From Adhaeribacter arboris (lineage in GTDB: Bacteria; Bacteroidota; Bacteroidia; Cytophagales; Hymenobacteraceae): a stretch of 64,000 bases of DNA. Under the pieces are notes generated by a model. It was not told where the DNA came from. It searched no databases and worked only from the letters and a program-made list of their open reading frames with translations. The stretch covers positions 3,162,001 through 3,226,000 of the forward strand of contig NZ_PYFT01000001.1 of the NCBI RefSeq assembly GCF_003023845.1. The letters are read 5' to 3'. Within the stretch, counting starts at the first letter, position 1; every line of letters begins with the position of its first letter. Shown here in pieces: positions 8,978 to 18,580 of this stretch. Position numbers and translations under genes: made by a program.

Positions 8978-10987
8978 TTACCTTGAAGCTATTTCTTTCT
9001 GAATTTTAAAGGTAGTCCGACGATTTAATTGATGCTCTACTTCGGAACACGGCACATTATCCACGCAACGGTTTACTGGTTGCGTTTCACCATAACCCCG
9101 AGCGGTTAATCTGTTACGAGATACACCTTTTGAAACAAGGTAATTAACAGTAGCTTCTGCTCTTAAATCCGACAGTAATTGATTATAGCCATTTCCTTCC
9201 CGACTATCGCAGTGAGATCCCATTTCAACTTTTACTTTCGGATTGGCTAATAAAGTAATGGCTAACTTATCTAATTCTAAAGCTGCATCTGGGCGGATAT
9301 CCCATTTGTTTAAGTCAAAGTAAATATTGGATAAAGCAATGGCTATATTTGTTTGTATGCGATCAAAAACCAAGGTAGTGTTTACAGTATCTAGTGCATT
9401 GTTCGATACTTCAATAGTAGCAGGTTGGGTTAAATAGGAAGGTTTACTTCCCTCTAAAGAATAAGTGTTCCCTTTAGATACTTTAAAATAATATTTTCCC
9501 TTTTTATCAGTAAAAGCTACTAAAGAATCTTTTCCGTTAGGCTGAATGAATCGTAAGCGCACGTTGCTTAATGGAGCTAAACTTTTTTTACCAATTTGCC
9601 CGGCTATGCGCTCTAATGTAGTAACTACCAAAACTGCAGGCTGTTGGATCAAAGAAAAACTGTAAATGTCAGCGGTGGCTTCCTCGCTAAAGCGGTCCGA
9701 TGAAAATAATCCTGATTGGCCATTTTCCTCTACCAACATAGCGTAATCGTTACGAGAAGAATTAATAGGAGCCATTAGATTTGTTACAGCCGACCAGGTA
9801 GAACGTTCACCCGTTGTTGAAAATAAATCCAAGCCACCAAAACCGTTATGACCATCGGAGGAAAAGTATAAAGTGCCTTTTTGGTCAAAGGAAGGAAACA
9901 TCTCGCGACCGCTGGTATTAATTGTGTTTCCGGCATTTATAGGTTTGCTCCAGGTACCATTTCCTAAGCGCTCACTATAATAAATATCAGTAAGTCCAAA
10001 ACCACCCGGCATATCTGAAATAAAGTAAAGGAGATTCCCATCAGGAGATAATACCGGATGTCCAACTGAATATTCTTCCACCTTATTGTAGGCAAAAGGC
10101 TTAGGATCGGACCACTTGCCTCCAATATTTTGCGCCGTGTATATTTCCAGACGATTAACAAAACCTGAGGCAAAAGGATTTTCTATCCAACTGGTTGGAT
10201 CTGGATTAGCTTTCTTGTTTTCTAATTTAACCAGGTTGGTTCGGGTAAAGTAAATGGTAGTATTAGCAGAATCTACTGCCGCCGGACCATTATGAAATTC
10301 TGCATTTAAATTTGTAGAAAGGGGCACTGGTTTAGACCAGTTAGCCCCATTTTTAACACTTCCAAACATTTTTAAATATGGTCTACCTGTCCAACCATAT
10401 ATTTTATCTTTTTCTTTACCTTTTGCTTCTGGCTTGGCTGTGCCCCGGTCAGAGGTGAAAAGTATACCATTTTTGTACTGAATAGGACTAAAATCAGCGT
10501 ATAAAGAATTTAACTCAGTAACTGCTTTTACTTCTACCATCGGTGGGCGCTTTAACCATTGCGAAGCAAGATCACAGGCTTCGGCTAGTTTACGGGCTTG
10601 CGCAGCCTCCACAGGCACTTTTTCAGCATATTGCAAGTATTGTACTTTTGCTTCCTCGTATTTGCCATTGGTATGCAACATCTGAGCATAATAAAAAATG
10701 TTTATTGGCTCTGCTTCCGGAAACTTTAAAACCTCGGCGTACCAAGCCTCAGCAGCTACCGAGTGGTTGCTGAGTCGGTTGGCATCGGCAAGCCGTTGCG
10801 TAACAGTGAGGGTAGGTGATTTTCTTTCGATAGTTTTTTTATATTCTTCAATTGCTAATGAATATTTATAACTATCAAAATATTGGTTGGCTTTTCGGAG
10901 CGCAGATTGAGCCCGCAATTTTCCGGATAAACCACAAAATACTACAACCAATATTAAAAAGATGATTTTTGTAAAGGTATGTTTCAT
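8978..10987 (-). CDS. PorE-like periplasmic OmpA-family protein with beta-propeller
   Basis: A 669-residue exported protein with the four-part architecture of PorE, the peptidoglycan-binding T9SS component: signal peptide (cleavage near RAQ), TPR-like helices (about 25-140), a PD40/WD40-like beta-propeller (about 155-440, with repeats such as PVLSPDGNLLYFISD and FPSFDQKGTLYFSSDG), a carboxypeptidase-regulatory-like domain (about 455-540), and a C-terminal OmpA peptidoglycan-binding domain (about 545-660, with IYFDLNKWDIRPD and the Asp/Arg ligands in SHCDSREG and LSDLRAEA). I chose ATG 10987; the frame extends three codons to a TTG. It is the last gene of a module with the SprF-like protein (19 bp upstream) and the adhesin. 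It may be a paralogue dedicated to this cargo rather than the central PorE. Confidence 0.85.
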   Translation of the reverse strand: MKHTFTKIIFLILVVVFCGLSGKLRAQSALRKANQYFDSYKYSLAIEEYKKTIERKSPTLTVTQRLADANRLSNHSVAAEAWYAEVLKFPEAEPINIFYYAQMLHTNGKYEEAKVQYLQYAEKVPVEAAQARKLAEACDLASQWLKRPPMVEVKAVTELNSLYADFSPIQYKNGILFTSDRGTAKPEAKGKEKDKIYGWTGRPYLKMFGSVKNGANWSKPVPLSTNLNAEFHNGPAAVDSANTTIYFTRTNLVKLENKKANPDPTSWIENPFASGFVNRLEIYTAQNIGGKWSDPKPFAYNKVEEYSVGHPVLSPDGNLLYFISDMPGGFGLTDIYYSERLGNGTWSKPINAGNTINTSGREMFPSFDQKGTLYFSSDGHNGFGGLDLFSTTGERSTWSAVTNLMAPINSSRNDYAMLVEENGQSGLFSSDRFSEEATADIYSFSLIQQPAVLVVTTLERIAGQIGKKSLAPLSNVRLRFIQPNGKDSLVAFTDKKGKYYFKVSKGNTYSLEGSKPSYLTQPATIEVSNNALDTVNTTLVFDRIQTNIAIALSNIYFDLNKWDIRPDAALELDKLAITLLANPKVKVEMGSHCDSREGNGYNQLLSDLRAEATVNYLVSKGVSRNRLTARGYGETQPVNRCVDNVPCSEVEHQLNRRTTFKIQKEIASR

Positions 10988-11006
10988 AATGAACAATAGC
11001 AGTATT

Positions 11007-11948
11007 TTAAAAATATTGAGGAGTCAGCATTTTAGTTTCCGCTTTCTTGAATAATAATACACCTAGCGAAAACTCGTGCGTACTATAATTATTTAATTGC
11101 GTCAGGGTAAAATCGTAAGAATAACCTAAGCGCAATTTTGGAGATAAAAACACTTCAGCAATGGCAGATACAGCATCCTTATTTGCCAGGTCAGATGCTT
11201 CAAAATTATTTTTGAAAATATTTGCTGCGGTGCGATAAGTACCACCTAACCAAATGCGGTTTTCGATAAGCAGAAAAGCATTCAAGTCAAGGTTAGTTGG
11301 ACCATGAAAGTTTTCTTTCATCAGAATAGATGGCTTAAATTTAAGATGTTCTCCTAAATCAAAAACGTAACCTGTTGTAAGAAAGTAGCTGCGCTCAGGA
11401 TTAAAAGCATTTTCCTGCTTCATGTCAAGTAAATCCGTCGCGGATATTCCCAGGTAAAATTTATCGGTATGAAAATAAACCCCTAATTTTAAATCCGGTT
11501 GAATCAGGTTAGTTTCGGCATTATCAATGGTATGATCGTTCGGATCAGTAGTAATAAGTTTATTCCGATCCACTCTGAACTGCGATGCACCCGCTGCAAT
11601 CCCTACACTTAAAACTCCACTTTCTGAAACATTCAATTTAACTGCCCCATTTATCGATGCAGAAGTTCGACGCTGAGCTCCAATTTGGTCGTTTATTGCT
11701 TGTACCCCAACTCCAATGCGGTTGGACTTGTTAACACCATCTATACTGAAGGATTGAGTAGTAGGGGCGCCTTCTAAACCGGTCCATTGAGTACGGTAGA
11801 AAGCATTTAGGTGAACTACATTTTTACTACCGGCGTAAGCAGGATTAATAACCAACCCATTGAAAATATATTGGGTATACTGTGGTTTATACTGCGCCAT
11901 CGAACTGAAAGACAACAGCATAGCCGCAAAAAATAAACGTAATTTCAT
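11007..11948 (-). CDS. PorP/SprF family type IX secretion membrane protein
   Basis: A 313-residue outer-membrane barrel protein of the PorP/SprF family. It has a signal peptide ending SSMAQ, then the family-typical opening QYTQYIFNGLVINPAYAG and FYRTQWTGLEGAP, and barrel-like strands to the end. SprF-type proteins are needed to secrete and anchor large surface proteins carrying type B sorting domains, and each is usually encoded next to its cargo, as here: the adhesin gene ends 28 bp upstream. The PorE-like gene follows 19 bp downstream, so all three are likely one transcript. sprF-like, but I do not assign the symbol because several paralogues are usual per genome. Confidence 0.92.
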   Translation of the reverse strand: MKLRLFFAAMLLSFSSMAQYKPQYTQYIFNGLVINPAYAGSKNVVHLNAFYRTQWTGLEGAPTTQSFSIDGVNKSNRIGVGVQAINDQIGAQRRTSASINGAVKLNVSESGVLSVGIAAGASQFRVDRNKLITTDPNDHTIDNAETNLIQPDLKLGVYFHTDKFYLGISATDLLDMKQENAFNPERSYFLTTGYVFDLGEHLKFKPSILMKENFHGPTNLDLNAFLLIENRIWLGGTYRTAANIFKNNFEASDLANKDAVSAIAEVFLSPKLRLGYSYDFTLTQLNNYSTHEFSLGVLLFKKAETKMLTPQYF

Positions 11949-11976
11949 TTTTTATTATTTCTGATTATTAGTTTGC

Positions 11977-14940
11977 CTAACGTACAACTGTAATGTAACC
12001 CCTATAAACTTTATAATTCCCTTCGCATGGTTTTACCCGCAGCACATAAAAGTAGGTTCCTTCGCCAAGCCCGGTTGCCCGCCAGTTATTCTGATAATTT
12101 TTGGCTCTAAATACTTCATTTCCCCAACGGTTTAGTATTTGGATGTCGTTGTCCGGAAACTTAAGTAAATTATCTACTATCCAGGCTTCATTTTTATCAT
12201 CTCCGTTTGGAGTAAAAGCGGTCGGGAAGGTAAGATTGGCATCTGCTGCTTTCGCATTTGCTTCTAAAGTAGCGGCTATACTATTGCAACCAGCTGCATT
12301 AAAAGCAGTAACCGAAATTGTACCACGACGATCTAATTGATCCGCAATAACTTTTATGGTGGAAGTACCCTGACCAGATGTAATAGTAAAGCCTTCCGGA
12401 ACACTCCAGGTATAGTTTGTGGTACCTGGCACTTCCGTTACCGAATACATTAAACCTGTACACGGTCCGCTTTTATCAGAAATAACAGCAGTAGCCGGAA
12501 CGACACTGGGAGTAATGGTATTTGTTTCGGTGCTGCCACCAATTCCGCAAGAATTAGAAACTAATACAGATACTTTGCCCGGATTAGTGCCGACTAGAAC
12601 TGTAATTGTATTTGTATTTTGACCAGCACGAATTTGCCAATTGGCTGGTACACTCCAGGTATAATTTTCAGCACCAGCTACGGGAGCAATACTGAAGCTT
12701 TGCTCGGATCCAACACATGCCGTTACCGGACCTGTAATGCTTCCTGGCAAAGCAGGTGGTCTGTTTACCCTTACCTGAACTTTCAACGGCTCACCATTAC
12801 TACATAAAGAGTTGATATTAATCGGAAGGATAGATATTTCAGAATTGTCTTTAGCGGTATCTTCTACTTTAACAACAATGGTACTATTCGATCCGGTTAT
12901 CTTGGTAAATCCAGTGGGTAATATATACTGAAAGCCAGTAACTCCATTTATATTATCAACGGAATAAGTAACAATATCACCCACACAAACTTCATTTTTG
13001 CCAGCTGCCAGCACCGGCAAAGAAGGAGATACGCAAATAACTACCTCAGAATAATCATTACCAGAAATTAAGTCTAACTGGTTTCCTGTAATTATAGCTG
13101 AATTGGCTATCTGACCGGCTATGAGGGGAATAGCAGTTAACGTTACGGACTTCTCTTCGCCTGCTGCTAAGCTACCTATTATCCAGTTATAGGTTCCGGT
13201 GCTTGCATCAAATTGTCCTTCGGAAGAAGCCCGAACAAATTTCAGATCAGTGGATAATACATCCGTAACTACTACACCTGTGGCGTTAGTTGGGCCATTA
13301 TTACGGGCGGTAAGAGTATATGTAACTTCATTACCTAAAGTAACCGTAGAACCGTTGGCTTTTTTAATAATTTGTAGATCTACTAATGGTACCGCACCGG
13401 CATCTGTAACTACTGTTGCTTTATTGTTAAGTCCTGCGGGATCAAGAACCGCATTATTTGTTATTAGCGCCGTATTAGTTATTCTACCATTTTTAATAAT
13501 CCGTGCATCAATGGTTAAAATGGCTTTTTCATTTACACCTAAATCACCGATTGTAAATATGTTCTGGCTGTAAGTAGAAGTTGGGTCAACAGATACATTT
13601 TGGGTGTAAATACCTGTATTAACAGATGTTTTTATAATAGATAGAAAACCAATTGGAAAGGTTTCGGTTAAGGCCACATTTGTAGCTTTGTCAGGGCCTA
13701 GATTTTCTACGGTAACTACATAGTGGAGATTATCACCCACCTTTGCCGTAGTTTTATTAACTGTTTTTGTAACGTATAAATTAGCCGAAGCAGTAGGTAT
13801 TCTAATGGATACTTCCGCATTATTTTTAATGGGATTTGAATCCTGCGTATCAGCTTTTACAGCTACTTTATTTGTAACTACGTTAGCCGCGGCTATTGCT
13901 TTAGCAGTAACCGTAACCACTACTTTATCCTTCACTTTCATATTTCCCAACTTAAAGAGGAATACTTTTTTGTCAGGGTCAAAAGTTACCCGCACAGAAC
14001 CTGGAGCACTATAATCTACAACCTCCAGATTAGCATAAGGAAAATCTTCTACTACTTCCACATTCGCTGCTTCTTGAGGGCCGTAATTAGTTACAGTTAC
14101 TGTAAAAGTTACCAACTCACCCAAAGGAACAGTATTACGATTTGATTTTTTTTCGATACTTAGATCTGCTTCAATAATATTAGCCAAATAAATGTTATTA
14201 TCTTGTAAGGTAACACTACCATTTAAAGCTAGTACACGCCCCTCTACACTGGTACCTTCACTTAATCGAATTGCTTCACCAGTTTCAGAACCATTATTGT
14301 TTACTAAATAATTACCTTGTAAAACCGCATTGGCATCTGGTACACCTCCAGCGGCCGGAATTAGTACCCCATTAATTTGAAAAAACACGTTTTTAGCCTG
14401 TGCCCCCCTTTCCATTGCTATAACAGAGCCTGGCTCAAAACTGAAATTACCTTCTATTTTAAAAATAAAAACGGCGTCTGTGCGGTTTTGGCCGTCTAAA
14501 CGCAAAAGACCGGAAAGAAGTACATTCGGGTCATTAAAGCTATAAACTCCCGGACTAAGAATCATTCCATTGGTAACTTCGGGATCGCCTAAAGGAGTAA
14601 AACCGTTACCCAGCTTTGGATCGTGCGTGTATTCGGTCGGCTGATTTTTAACGAAATCGTAAGCCTCTCTGGCACTTTGTAAGACAGCTTCAGCATTAGG
14701 AGTATTTACCTCGGTTGTACCAATAACTACTCCAGGACCAACTTCAGGGTCAAAGCCGGTTAAAGTGCCCGTAGTAACAGCTAAATCTGCAAAAACCACA
14801 CTCGCATCGGTGTTGGAAACTCCTGCCGGACCAAGAACAGCAAAGTCCTGAGCTTCTTTTAAATCCGGAACCTTTTGTTGTTGAGCGTAGAGCCGGTACG
14901 TGAGTAGTAGAAAAGAAAAAATCAGTAAAACGTTTCTCAT
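11977..14940 (-). CDS. T9SS-secreted adhesin with ice-binding-like (DUF3494) domain, DUF11 repeats and type B sorting domain
   Basis: A 987-residue surface protein. In order: signal peptide (1-20); a DUF3494 ice-binding-like beta-helix domain (about 30-252, with FAVLGPAGVSNTDASVVF, LSPGVYSFND, TDAVFIFKIEGNF and VEGRVLALNGSVTLQDN); three DUF11-type adhesive Ig repeats (about 258-380, 385-510, 520-635, each with a NYGP, NLGP or NNGP turn); two or more PKD-like Ig domains (about 640-900, each with NYTWSVP); and a gliding-motility-associated type B C-terminal domain (about 908-987, opening FPTAFTPNGDD and containing ILNRWGNEVF). The build resembles an adhesin displayed on the cell by T9SS. Whether the first domain binds ice or another ligand is open. 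First gene of the module with SprF-like and PorE-like partners. Confidence 0.9.
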   Translation of the reverse strand: MRNVLLIFSFLLLTYRLYAQQQKVPDLKEAQDFAVLGPAGVSNTDASVVFADLAVTTGTLTGFDPEVGPGVVIGTTEVNTPNAEAVLQSAREAYDFVKNQPTEYTHDPKLGNGFTPLGDPEVTNGMILSPGVYSFNDPNVLLSGLLRLDGQNRTDAVFIFKIEGNFSFEPGSVIAMERGAQAKNVFFQINGVLIPAAGGVPDANAVLQGNYLVNNNGSETGEAIRLSEGTSVEGRVLALNGSVTLQDNNIYLANIIEADLSIEKKSNRNTVPLGELVTFTVTVTNYGPQEAANVEVVEDFPYANLEVVDYSAPGSVRVTFDPDKKVFLFKLGNMKVKDKVVVTVTAKAIAAANVVTNKVAVKADTQDSNPIKNNAEVSIRIPTASANLYVTKTVNKTTAKVGDNLHYVVTVENLGPDKATNVALTETFPIGFLSIIKTSVNTGIYTQNVSVDPTSTYSQNIFTIGDLGVNEKAILTIDARIIKNGRITNTALITNNAVLDPAGLNNKATVVTDAGAVPLVDLQIIKKANGSTVTLGNEVTYTLTARNNGPTNATGVVVTDVLSTDLKFVRASSEGQFDASTGTYNWIIGSLAAGEEKSVTLTAIPLIAGQIANSAIITGNQLDLISGNDYSEVVICVSPSLPVLAAGKNEVCVGDIVTYSVDNINGVTGFQYILPTGFTKITGSNSTIVVKVEDTAKDNSEISILPININSLCSNGEPLKVQVRVNRPPALPGSITGPVTACVGSEQSFSIAPVAGAENYTWSVPANWQIRAGQNTNTITVLVGTNPGKVSVLVSNSCGIGGSTETNTITPSVVPATAVISDKSGPCTGLMYSVTEVPGTTNYTWSVPEGFTITSGQGTSTIKVIADQLDRRGTISVTAFNAAGCNSIAATLEANAKAADANLTFPTAFTPNGDDKNEAWIVDNLLKFPDNDIQILNRWGNEVFRAKNYQNNWRATGLGEGTYFYVLRVKPCEGNYKVYRGYITVVR

Positions 14941-15139
14941 ATATTAATTACATTGCAGACGTTACTAAGGAATATTCTTATATTTTAATTCTTAGTTTCC
15001 TTTGTTATGCAAATACTATTCCTATATTTTATAGAACTTATATTTTTAATTAATATATTAAGACGTTTTAATACTAATTAGTTCATGCCATTATTTAACT
15101 ATATTGAGAATGTTATTTCATTCTGCCCTTAAAAACAAA

Positions 15140-15167
15140 AAGCCTCACCAGTTTCCCGATGAGGCTT
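15140..15167 (-). terminator. Terminator after lipA
   Basis: An 8-bp GC-rich stem (15140-15147 with 15160-15167) around a 12-nt loop, followed on the minus strand by a T-rich run (complement of the AAAAACAAAA at 15131-15140). It lies 22 bp after the lipA stop. Confidence 0.8.
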
Positions 15168-15188
15168 ATTGCTTAACTAAATAAAAAA

Positions 15189-16082
15189 TTATATAAATAC
15201 GTGCCGTTCGGCGTGGTAAGAAGACCGGACTAATGGCCCTGCTTCCACATATTTGAGTCCTCGGTTAAGTCCTTCTTCGCGGTAGTGCGCAAATAAATCC
15301 GGATGAATAAATTCTGCCACTTCTAAATGGCGCTTAGTAGGTTGCAGGTATTGTCCTAAAGTTAAAATATCTAGGCCATGAGCAACTAAATCGTCTATTG
15401 CTTGATAAACTTGATCCTTTGTTTCTCCAACACCTAACATAATACCCGACTTGGTACGTTTTCCGTATTCTTTAATCCGCTTTATTTGCTCCAGACTGCG
15501 TTCATACTTAGCCTGCGGCCGAACCATCCGATACAGTTCTTTTACGGTTTCCATATTATGACTAACCACTTCCTGCCCCGCTGAAATCATGGTGATCAAA
15601 GCGTTCCAGTTAGCCTTTACGTCTGGTATAAGTGTTTCAATCGTTGTTTCCGGCGATAGCTCTTTTACCTGAACCACTGTTTCGTGCCAAATACTCGCTC
15701 CCCGATCTTTTAACTCGTCGCGGTTTACGGAGGTAATTACAGCATGCTTTACTCCCATTAATTTTATAGCTTCGGCTACTCGGCGCGGCTCGTCTTGATC
15801 GTACTCATTTGGCCGACCGGTAGCAACGGCACAGAAGGAGCAACTACGCGTACACACGTTACCTAAAATCATAAAAGTAGCAGTGCCAGTTCCCCAACAT
15901 TCGCCCATGTTAGGACAATTACCACTTTCGCAAATAGTATGTAACTTATATTGATCCACCAAGTTCCGAACCTTGGCGTATTCTTTCCCTACTGGTAATT
16001 TTACCCGTAACCAATCTGGTTTACGAGGTTTAGCTATTGGCTCCGCCGGCTGTATAACCGGCAGCATTACAATCTCTTCCAT
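15189..16082 (-). CDS. lipA: Lipoyl synthase
   Basis: LipA is a radical SAM enzyme that inserts two sulfurs into octanoyl groups on lipoyl domains, including those of 2-oxoacid dehydrogenase complexes. With ATG 16082 the protein is 297 residues. It shows the auxiliary cluster ligands Cys51, Cys56 and Cys62 ([12 protein letters not shown]), the radical SAM motif Cys77, Cys81 and Cys84 (CTRSCSFC), and the C-terminal RSSYHA segment with the cluster Ser. The frame remains open to an ATG at 16145, but 16082 is preferred because a TATCTTTG promoter element ends 4 nt before it, and the added residues are not LipA-like. The E1 dehydrogenase that would use lipoylated partners is at 19014. Confidence 0.95.
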   Translation of the reverse strand: MEEIVMLPVIQPAEPIAKPRKPDWLRVKLPVGKEYAKVRNLVDQYKLHTICESGNCPNMGECWGTGTATFMILGNVCTRSCSFCAVATGRPNEYDQDEPRRVAEAIKLMGVKHAVITSVNRDELKDRGASIWHETVVQVKELSPETTIETLIPDVKANWNALITMISAGQEVVSHNMETVKELYRMVRPQAKYERSLEQIKRIKEYGKRTKSGIMLGVGETKDQVYQAIDDLVAHGLDILTLGQYLQPTKRHLEVAEFIHPDLFAHYREEGLNRGLKYVEAGPLVRSSYHAERHVFI

Positions 16083-16086
16083 AACA

Positions 16087-16094
16087 CAAAGATA
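16087..16094 (-). promoter_or_regulatory. Candidate -7 promoter element for lipA, implying a leaderless mRNA
   Basis: TATCTTTG on the minus strand matches TAnnTTTG and is separated from the ATG at 16082 by only TGTT. Transcription would start at or within a few bases of the start codon. No clear -33 TTG is seen. Confidence 0.45.
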
Positions 16095-16520
16095 AACATT
16101 TATCCGGTAGTAGTAAATCTGCTCTATCTTTCTAAAGCTTACCAATCCGAAAATTTAAAAATAAGCCTAACAGCACTTGATCAGGTTTAAGATTATACCT
16201 GCTAAAATTTTTGTGTTGATTTAAAAACTAATTCAACCGCTACTAGCTTAAATGCTGTACAAATAACAACTAGAAAAGTTTATTGTTCCGAATGATTAAG
16301 GTTAGACAGATTAGTGGATCAAGAAAACAAAGTAGCTAGTAAAGTTTCGCTATTACAAAAAGCCAGAACCTCCAGTTAAGTTCAATAAACTCAGTTTACC
16401 TTCAGGCCTTTAAAGTAGATAGCCAAGGAATAGAAGCGGCTTAGTTTGAAAATACTCCTAATCTTATTTTATGTAATAGCTTTAAGTACAACAAAATTGC
16501 TGATTACCGGTAAAAGTCAA
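16095..16520. other. Intergenic stretch between lipA and an outer-membrane protein gene
   Basis: About 425 bp, AT-rich. I see no convincing ORF, RNA gene or hairpin here beyond the lipA -7 element at its edge. Confidence 0.5.
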
Positions 16521-17267
16521 TTATTTGCGACGACCGTAATATAAAGTCAGGTAAAAGGATGGGAAAAACTGAGCGTTATCTGCTTGAGGAATTATAACCA
16601 TTTTTTTGGTAAAAGCTTCTAATACAAATCCTACTTCTACCCCAGTAACATCTTCGCGGTAGCGACCATATTCAAAATTTACTCCACCTCGCACATGGAG
16701 CCCGGGCCGGAATTTACTTTCACCTAAACCCGTAAAGAAAGCAGCGCTTCCCCGAATACGGTTTTCAAAGTCGGTATGGATTTCCGGATTGTATGCTTCT
16801 ACCCGATAATCTGCTACGGCATTTGGCCCACGGGAGTAATCGGTATAATCATAAACAATATAGTAGGGAGCCAAAAGACCAATGGAGGGGCCAGCCGCCA
16901 CCACACCATTTACTTGCACCCCAGATTCAGGAGCTTTCCGGAAAAAAACATATTCACGTCCAATCTCGGGCCGCAAAACAAATAAATAATTAGACTTACC
17001 ATAAATAAAAGAATTACCAGTACTAGAAGAATAGCGGCGGTTTTCCTTAGGATGTTTTACTTCTACTACTTCTAAAGCCCAGAATTTAAACCAGCTATCG
17101 CGTAGGTAATGCGATGATTTGATCATACCGCCACCAATAAGCCCGCCGTTGGTATTAAAATTAACCCCATACACAAATTCTTTTTGAGGCAATTGATCAT
17201 CTTGCTGGGCGTACGTTGGCAACGCGGCCAAGCCCAGCATAAAACAAATGAGAATATATTTAAGCAC
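16521..17267 (-). CDS. Exported, probably outer-membrane protein of unknown function
   Basis: A 248-residue protein with a clear signal peptide ending TYAQ and, after it, alternating hydrophobic and aromatic segments (YGVNFNTNGGLIGGGMI, NYLFVLRPEIGREYVFF, PSFYLTLYYGRRK at the end) typical of a small outer-membrane barrel. The final strand ending with an aromatic then charged residues agrees. The start codon is GTG (17265-17267), supported by the signal peptide it opens. I do not recognise a named family and cannot assign a function. It stands alone on the minus strand between lipA and a 556-bp gap. Confidence 0.75.
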   Translation of the reverse strand: MLKYILICFMLGLAALPTYAQQDDQLPQKEFVYGVNFNTNGGLIGGGMIKSSHYLRDSWFKFWALEVVEVKHPKENRRYSSSTGNSFIYGKSNYLFVLRPEIGREYVFFRKAPESGVQVNGVVAAGPSIGLLAPYYIVYDYTDYSRGPNAVADYRVEAYNPEIHTDFENRIRGSAAFFTGLGESKFRPGLHVRGGVNFEYGRYREDVTGVEVGFVLEAFTKKMVIIPQADNAQFFPSFYLTLYYGRRK

Positions 17268-17823
17268 TCTGATAACCTTTAAGTTGGTTAAATTAAATAA
17301 AATTTTGACTCACCTCAAATAAAAGTTAATTTACGGTGATCCTAATAATAACTACTAAATACCTGGGGCGTTACGTACCTAAGAAAGACATTTAGCCTCA
17401 GGGAACAATTATTTAGATGCTTGCGATAATGGGTAGTGTCGCAAACTACTATAACCGAAATTATAGAAAGTGCTCAGCTACAAATTTTTACAATAGCAGC
17501 AAACCAACCAATTATTGCTGAAATTATCTTAACTTTTACTATGCCTAATAATGATTTTACCGAATGGATGCATCTTACTCGAAAATGCTGCCCGCACTTG
17601 TCATTTAATCCTTGGCCTAAATCCGGGATTAATACAAGCCTTTATTTTTAATTGTTAAACGTTTTTTATTAAATTTCATTGTTTGTTAACGTAACCGAGC
17701 CAAAGAAACTTAACAGATTAACGAACAAAATTTATCTAATTTCATTACCCTATATTATTTGGTTTACTGCGAATTGAAAAGACTTTAGTTATATAATCCG
17801 ATTTAAAAAATCTAAATACGAAG
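17268..17823. other. 556-bp intergenic region, nothing firm
   Basis: AT-rich. It contains a 71-codon GTG-initiated plus-strand frame (17436-17651) that has no signal, domain or RBS and looks like chance. No RNA gene or strong hairpin is seen. Confidence 0.5.
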
Positions 17824-18165
17824 TTAAGCCAAAGCTTTTTTCACTTCATCTACCCTAATACCTAAATGCGACCAATCCGAAGTGCATTCGCCATTACGAA
17901 TTAATAATAGTTGCGGCGATTCGTGACGCACATCAAAAGCAGTTGCAATTTGATTAGAAACAGACCGGTACGACAATAAATCGAGAAAATAAGGTTTCAC
18001 ATTTTCTAAACCCGCATCGTCCCATTGTCGTTCGAGTCGGTTTTTAGCCGTAGCACTTATGGAACATGATGTACTATGCTTAAAAATAACAACGGGCTGC
18101 TTTAAAGATTCTGCTTTAATATTTTCTAACTGCTCCCCGGAGGTAAGCGCATTCCATTTAATCAT
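17824..18165 (-). CDS. ytxJ: YtxJ, monothiol bacilliredoxin-like protein
   Basis: A 113-residue cytosolic thioredoxin-fold protein of the YtxJ family. The active site is STSCSISATA with Cys34 in a CxxS arrangement, followed by the usual YFLDLLSYRSVSN and HESPQLLLIRNGE strands containing the cis-Pro of the fold. By family knowledge YtxJ removes bacillithiol from S-bacillithiolated proteins, so its presence suggests bacillithiol as the cellular thiol. It is last of three small minus-strand genes, 28 bp after the exported basic protein gene. Confidence 0.88.
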   Translation of the reverse strand: MIKWNALTSGEQLENIKAESLKQPVVIFKHSTSCSISATAKNRLERQWDDAGLENVKPYFLDLLSYRSVSNQIATAFDVRHESPQLLLIRNGECTSDWSHLGIRVDEVKKALA

Positions 18166-18193
18166 GTAAATTACTCTTAATTGCTAAATACCT

Positions 18194-18547
18194 TTAATCC
18201 TTCTTCTTCCGGTTTGCTTTACGCTTTAACTTTAGTTTTTTCGGCTCTAGATAGTTAAAATCATTCGTAGCATTAAACTGATAGCTTTCCCATCCTTCCT
18301 CAATATCCACTTGTTTGCGCCCGGCTTTGCCTTTCTTATACGTGAAATTACTTGTATTTAGATGCGATTCTTTGTAATCAGCTTCTATTCGAGCCGCTTC
18401 CCGACGACTTTTTCTGGTTTCGGCTTTTAATTGCGCATCGTTCGTAAAGGCAATCTGGGCAGAAACCTGTAAACTCGAAATCAGAGTAAAGAAGATAAAA
18501 ACAAAAGCTGCTTTTAAATGAAAAAAAGGAGTAAAAAAGGAAACCAT
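18194..18547 (-). CDS. Small exported basic protein of unknown function
   Basis: A 117-residue protein with a hydrophobic N-terminal segment and probable signal cleavage after VSAQ (about residue 31). The mature part is strongly charged, contains a helical Lys/Arg/Glu-rich stretch (about 40-60), and ends in a very basic tail (KKLKLKRKANRKKKD). No family recognised. It lies 33 bp after a lipoprotein gene and 28 bp before ytxJ on the same strand, so co-transcription is likely. The basic tail could bind nucleic acid, lipopolysaccharide or cell wall; that is speculation. Confidence 0.65.
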   Translation of the reverse strand: MVSFFTPFFHLKAAFVFIFFTLISSLQVSAQIAFTNDAQLKAETRKSRREAARIEADYKESHLNTSNFTYKKGKAGRKQVDIEEGWESYQFNATNDFNYLEPKKLKLKRKANRKKKD

Positions 18548-18580
18548 AATTGCTATCTTAAAAACACCAACACACCCCTA

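Noticed and set aside
17436-17651. 71-codon plus-strand ORF in the gap before ytxJ
   Set aside because: GTG start, no ribosome binding site, no signal or domain, and unusual residue make-up; likely chance in AT-rich DNA.
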